From assembly GCF_002646595.1 (NCBI RefSeq), contig NZ_PDUD01000066.1:1-37709 (forward strand): a DNA stretch of 37,709 nt, written 5' to 3'. The position numbers were made by a program, and so were the translations under genes. The notes under the pieces are model-generated. The model did not search any database. It worked only from the letters and a program-made list of their open reading frames with translations, and had not been told where the DNA came from. The DNA is from Flavilitoribacter nigricans DSM 23189 = NBRC 102662. GTDB taxonomy: Bacteria > Bacteroidota > Bacteroidia > Chitinophagales > Saprospiraceae. Numbering within the stretch: the stretch's first letter is position 1; the number at the start of each line of letters is the position of its first letter. Shown here one piece after another: positions 35,084-37,709 of this stretch.

Positions 35084-35091
35084 CAAAGATA
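35084..35091 (-). promoter_or_regulatory. Candidate -7 box for the AraC regulator
   Basis: TATCTTTG on the minus strand fits the consensus. It would give a very short leader of about 10 nt. No TTG is found at the -33 distance. Confidence 0.4.
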
Positions 35092-35235
35092 AATATCTTC
35101 CGGGGGGCTTTTGGTTACCTCTGAAGATAAGAAAATATTTTTTTTATATTCACTCTTGGCGCGCTGCACAATTTTCAAAACAATACCGACCTACTTACTC
35201 CCTTGCCCTAATTGCCTAAAATCCAAAATTGTACT

Positions 35236-36456
35236 ATGCCTTCTGCAGACCAATACCTATTTGTCATGTGGGATGGAGGTGGAGTGGTGCCACCTATTCT
35301 CGCTGTAGCCCGCAAACTCCTGGATTCCGGAAAAACCGTCAGTATCCTGGGGGAGCAAAGTATGCGGGCGGAAGTCGAAGCCGCAGGATGTTCTTTCCAT
35401 GCGTACCGCTATGCGCCCAATCGTCCGGACCGACTGCCGGAATCTGATCCCTTCCCGGACTGGAACGGAGGCTCGCCCTTCGCCGTACTCAAAAAACTGA
35501 TGTATGCGCACGCCGGGGCCTACGCCCGGGACGTTATCGAATTGTGCCGGGAAAAACACTTTGATAAAATAGTGGTAGATGGCTTCATCCTGGGCGGCAT
35601 GGTTGGCGCGGAAGCGGCCAAAAAGCCGTTCCTCGTCGTCTGGCCGGCGATTGACCCCATTCCCCACCCGGGGCGGCCGCCGGATGGTCTGGGCCTCTTA
35701 CCGGGCAAAACCCTATTCGGAAAGACCCGGAATCGCGCACTGAACTGGCTCTTCAAAAGAATGCTCCGATCGGGGCAAAAAATACTGAATCCACTGCGGG
35801 AAAAATACGATCTGCCTCCCCTTCAACATCCGTTTGAAGAATACGAGCAAGCGGAAAAAGTACTCCTGCTGAGCAGTGCGGCTTTTGACTATCCTACCCG
35901 TTTGCCGGCAAATACCCAATTCCTGCATCCGCAACTCAAAGACCCGACCTGGGCCCCGCAGACCCAGATAGACATCCAGGGACCTTACGTGCTCGTTAGC
36001 CTGGGCAGTACCTTTCAGGACCAGCATGCGCTCTATCAGAAAATAATCGATGTTCTCAGTCAGCTTCCCGTACCGGCGATCGTGACCCTGGGTAATGTAT
36101 TTGAGCCCGCTTCTTTTCAAGGCTACCCGAATATTCAGATCTACAAAGCAGCCGCTCATCTCGACATTTTACCGGAATGCGGCCTGGTGATCCACCACGG
36201 AGGGCATGGCGTTATGATGAAGAGTATTCTGGCCGGCTTGCCCCAACTGGTGATCCCCATTGGCAGGGATCAGTTCGGTAACGCCGCCCGGGTCATTTAC
36301 CATGGGATCGGCCTGCGGGCCGGCAAGAAAACCTCACCGGCAAAGCTGCTGAAAATGATCAAAACCCTACTTTCCCAGGAGCAGTTTAGTCGCGCAGCGC
36401 AGGCCATGAGTCAAAAGATCAAAGCGGAAATGCAGGAGGAAATTCCTATTGATTAA
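35236..36456 (+). CDS. GT1-family (UGT/MGT-like) glycosyltransferase
   Basis: This 406-residue GT-B glycosyltransferase has an N-terminal acceptor domain starting YLFVMWDGGGVVPP, with the usual Gly-rich loop, and a C-terminal donor domain. The donor region reads VLVSLGST, then the signature LVIHHGGHGVMMKSILAGLP and VIPIGRDQFGNAARV, as in macrolide, sterol and carotenoid-type UDP-glycosyltransferases. I start at ATG 35236; an in-frame TTG at 35212 is less likely. The acceptor is unknown. Some CrtX enzymes that glycosylate carotenoids belong to this family, but this gene is 27 kb from crtIBY, so that link is only a possibility. It is divergent from an AraC regulator. Confidence 0.85.
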   Translation: MPSADQYLFVMWDGGGVVPPILAVARKLLDSGKTVSILGEQSMRAEVEAAGCSFHAYRYAPNRPDRLPESDPFPDWNGGSPFAVLKKLMYAHAGAYARDVIELCREKHFDKIVVDGFILGGMVGAEAAKKPFLVVWPAIDPIPHPGRPPDGLGLLPGKTLFGKTRNRALNWLFKRMLRSGQKILNPLREKYDLPPLQHPFEEYEQAEKVLLLSSAAFDYPTRLPANTQFLHPQLKDPTWAPQTQIDIQGPYVLVSLGSTFQDQHALYQKIIDVLSQLPVPAIVTLGNVFEPASFQGYPNIQIYKAAAHLDILPECGLVIHHGGHGVMMKSILAGLPQLVIPIGRDQFGNAARVIYHGIGLRAGKKTSPAKLLKMIKTLLSQEQFSRAAQAMSQKIKAEMQEEIPID

Positions 36457-36508
36457 TTCATCATTATCTTTTTGACGAATAGCCGTGGGACATTTTCTGA
36501 TTCACCGT

Positions 36509-36516
36509 TAAATTTG
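36509..36516 (+). promoter_or_regulatory. Candidate -7 box for the methyltransferase gene
   Basis: TAAATTTG fits TAnnTTTG and is followed by GCGG, as at many promoters in the phylum. It lies 53 nt upstream of the start. The -33 region reads GTGG rather than TTTG. Confidence 0.45.
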
Positions 36517-36569
36517 CGGGGAAAAAGGTCTACATTTCCCCATTGATCTGTTTCAACATAAAGTACGCT

Positions 36570-37523
36570 ATGCCATTACCTGATTTTGAAATATTTGCCA
36601 ACCGGTTGCGGAAAATGGCCAAACACCACGATAAATGGGCCCGCCGGAAAGGGATTACCTGCTATCGGATCTACGATGCTGACGTACCCGAATTCCCACT
36701 GGCCATAGATCGTTACGATTCCTTTTTGCATGTCGCCGAGTACCGCCGCCAACACGGACTGAGTCCCGATGAGTATCAGTTGTGGCGTTCGGGTAGCAAA
36801 CAGGTGATGCAGGAGGTACTGGAACTGCCGGCCGACCGGATCTTTTTCAAAGAACGGGAGCAAAAAAAGGGTAAGGAACAATACGAAAAGCGGGACGACC
36901 GCCAACAGGAATTCACCGTAACGGAAAATGGTCTGAAGTTCATTGTCAATCTGCGGGATTACCTGGACACCGGTCTGTTCCTGGATCACCGGATCACCCG
37001 GCAGATGGCGCGCGACCAGGCAGACGGCAAACATACGCTCAACCTTTTTGCCTACACCGGATCCTTCAGCGTTTATATGGCTGCCGGCGGAGCGGCCAGT
37101 ACCACCACCATTGACCTGAGCAATACCTACCTCGAATGGGCTCGCCGAAATATGGCCCTGAACGGATTTGAGGGGGACGCCCACCAGTACATTCGTGCGG
37201 ACGTCAAAGGCTGGCTGGCCGAACCGGTCCGACAGTTGTACGATCTCATCATCCTGGATCCGCCGACTTTTTCCAACAGTAAAGCCATGGAGGACATTCT
37301 GGATGTTCAACGGGATCACGTGGAATTGATCCAGGCCTGCCTGCAGCGGCTCACTCCGGGCGGTATCCTCTACTTTTCCACCAATTTTCGAAAATTCAAA
37401 CTGGACGAAGCAGCCCTTTCGAACCTGGCCGAAATTCGGGACCTTTCCGCCGCGACCATCCCACAGGATTTTCGAAACAAAAAGATCCACTACTGCTGGG
37501 AATTTAAAAAACCGGAATCCTAA
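36570..37523 (+). CDS. Class I SAM methyltransferase, RlmK-like (23S rRNA m7G)
   Basis: This methyltransferase of 317 residues matches the C-terminal half of E. coli RlmL (RlmK/L), which makes m7G2069 in 23S rRNA. Visible motifs are SAM motif I NLFAYTGSFSVYMAAGGA, motif II TTIDLSNTYLEWARRNM, and the catalytic-loop string LIILDPPTFSNSK, typical of RlmK. The N-terminal part (FANRLRKMAKHHDKWARR, CYRIYDADVPEFPLAIDRY) also follows RlmK. The N2-guanine (RlmL) half with its THUMP domain is absent, so this is a stand-alone version. I start at ATG 36570; the upstream TTG at 36543 is less likely. rRNA as substrate is inferred from homology. Confidence 0.88.
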   Translation: MPLPDFEIFANRLRKMAKHHDKWARRKGITCYRIYDADVPEFPLAIDRYDSFLHVAEYRRQHGLSPDEYQLWRSGSKQVMQEVLELPADRIFFKEREQKKGKEQYEKRDDRQQEFTVTENGLKFIVNLRDYLDTGLFLDHRITRQMARDQADGKHTLNLFAYTGSFSVYMAAGGAASTTTIDLSNTYLEWARRNMALNGFEGDAHQYIRADVKGWLAEPVRQLYDLIILDPPTFSNSKAMEDILDVQRDHVELIQACLQRLTPGGILYFSTNFRKFKLDEAALSNLAEIRDLSAATIPQDFRNKKIHYCWEFKKPES

Positions 37524-37709
37524 GGAACAGACAGGATATCGTAATTAATTCACTGGTAATAAAAGTCAGCTCCTTGCCCCCAATCTCCTGGTCTCCCAGT
37601 CTTCTATATTGCAAACCAAGGAAACCGACCAAAATTTCGTTAAAAGCGATAAATATCCTTTGCGTCAAGCTCAACGAGCTTTCCGTTAAGATGATTCCAA
37701 CTGATTAGC
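37524..37709. other. Window end, no gene recognised
   Basis: These 186 bp hold a small hairpin AAGCTC/GAGCTT (37667-37681) and a TATCCTTTG word (about 37654) one base off a -7 box. A minus-strand frame is open from the edge to about 37638, but it is too short to judge. It could be the tail of a gene beyond the window. Confidence 0.4.

Overview
The window looks like chromosomal DNA from a member of the Bacteroidota, probably a marine Saprospiria/Lewinella-like bacterium. The phylum call rests on several signals: TAnnTTTG-type -7 promoter boxes, including two with a TTTG/TTG -33 box in front of the rRNA operon; a secreted protein with a type IX secretion (T9SS) C-terminal sorting tail; a crtI-crtB-crtY carotenoid operon; Bacteroidota-type ParE and Lon; and several lipoproteins. 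The family-level guess is inference only. No phage, CRISPR array, full insertion sequence or tRNA was found.

Layout. 1-650: the first 50 nt of a 16S rRNA gene on the minus strand with its leader, a boxA-like site and two tandem promoters. 652-4881: a signalling cluster of a soluble multi-PAS/GAF histidine kinase, a divergent stand-alone receiver, and a sigma-54 activator with no DNA-binding domain. 4997-8517: the carotenoid operon. 8741-11269: a delta-60-repeat T9SS cargo protein. 11377-17054: an AlkD-like DNA glycosylase, an APH-fold kinase, two divergent D-aminoacylase-family lipoproteins and a carboxypeptidase-regulatory-like secreted protein. 17518-22303: Lon and topoisomerase IV subunit B. 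22585-25495: envelope genes (OmpA-like lipoprotein, coiled-coil membrane protein, NlpC/P60 hydrolase). 25780-28322: prs, rplY (L25/Ctc) and an omega-amidase-like nitrilase. 28531-31401: an OB-fold membrane protein, an ADP-ribosylglycohydrolase and NadA. 31480-37523: a Tat-exported Gfo/Idh/MocA oxidoreductase, a CHRD-like lipoprotein, an AraC regulator, a GT1 glycosyltransferase and an RlmK-like methyltransferase.

How the genes work together. CrtI, CrtB and CrtY together would take geranylgeranyl diphosphate to a cyclised carotene. Kinase, receiver and sigma-54 activator may form one signalling route, but that is inferred from adjacency only. Most other genes are housekeeping or single accessory genes, often convergent pairs separated by clear hairpin terminators.

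The most unusual structure is a pair of 161-162 bp full-length imperfect palindromes (22337-22497 and 33945-34106). They have GAG-starting terminal inverted repeats and 3-bp direct repeats (TTA, TAA) at their edges, and they share a core in which paired bases differ together. They look like two diverged copies of one miniature transposable element (MITE) family. Other items worth checking are a structured intergenic region with a plus-strand terminator but no plus-strand gene (24389-24871), the activator without a helix-turn-helix, and a D-aminoacylase paralogue that has lost the HxH metal motif. I did not find a clear new multi-gene defence or biosynthetic system.
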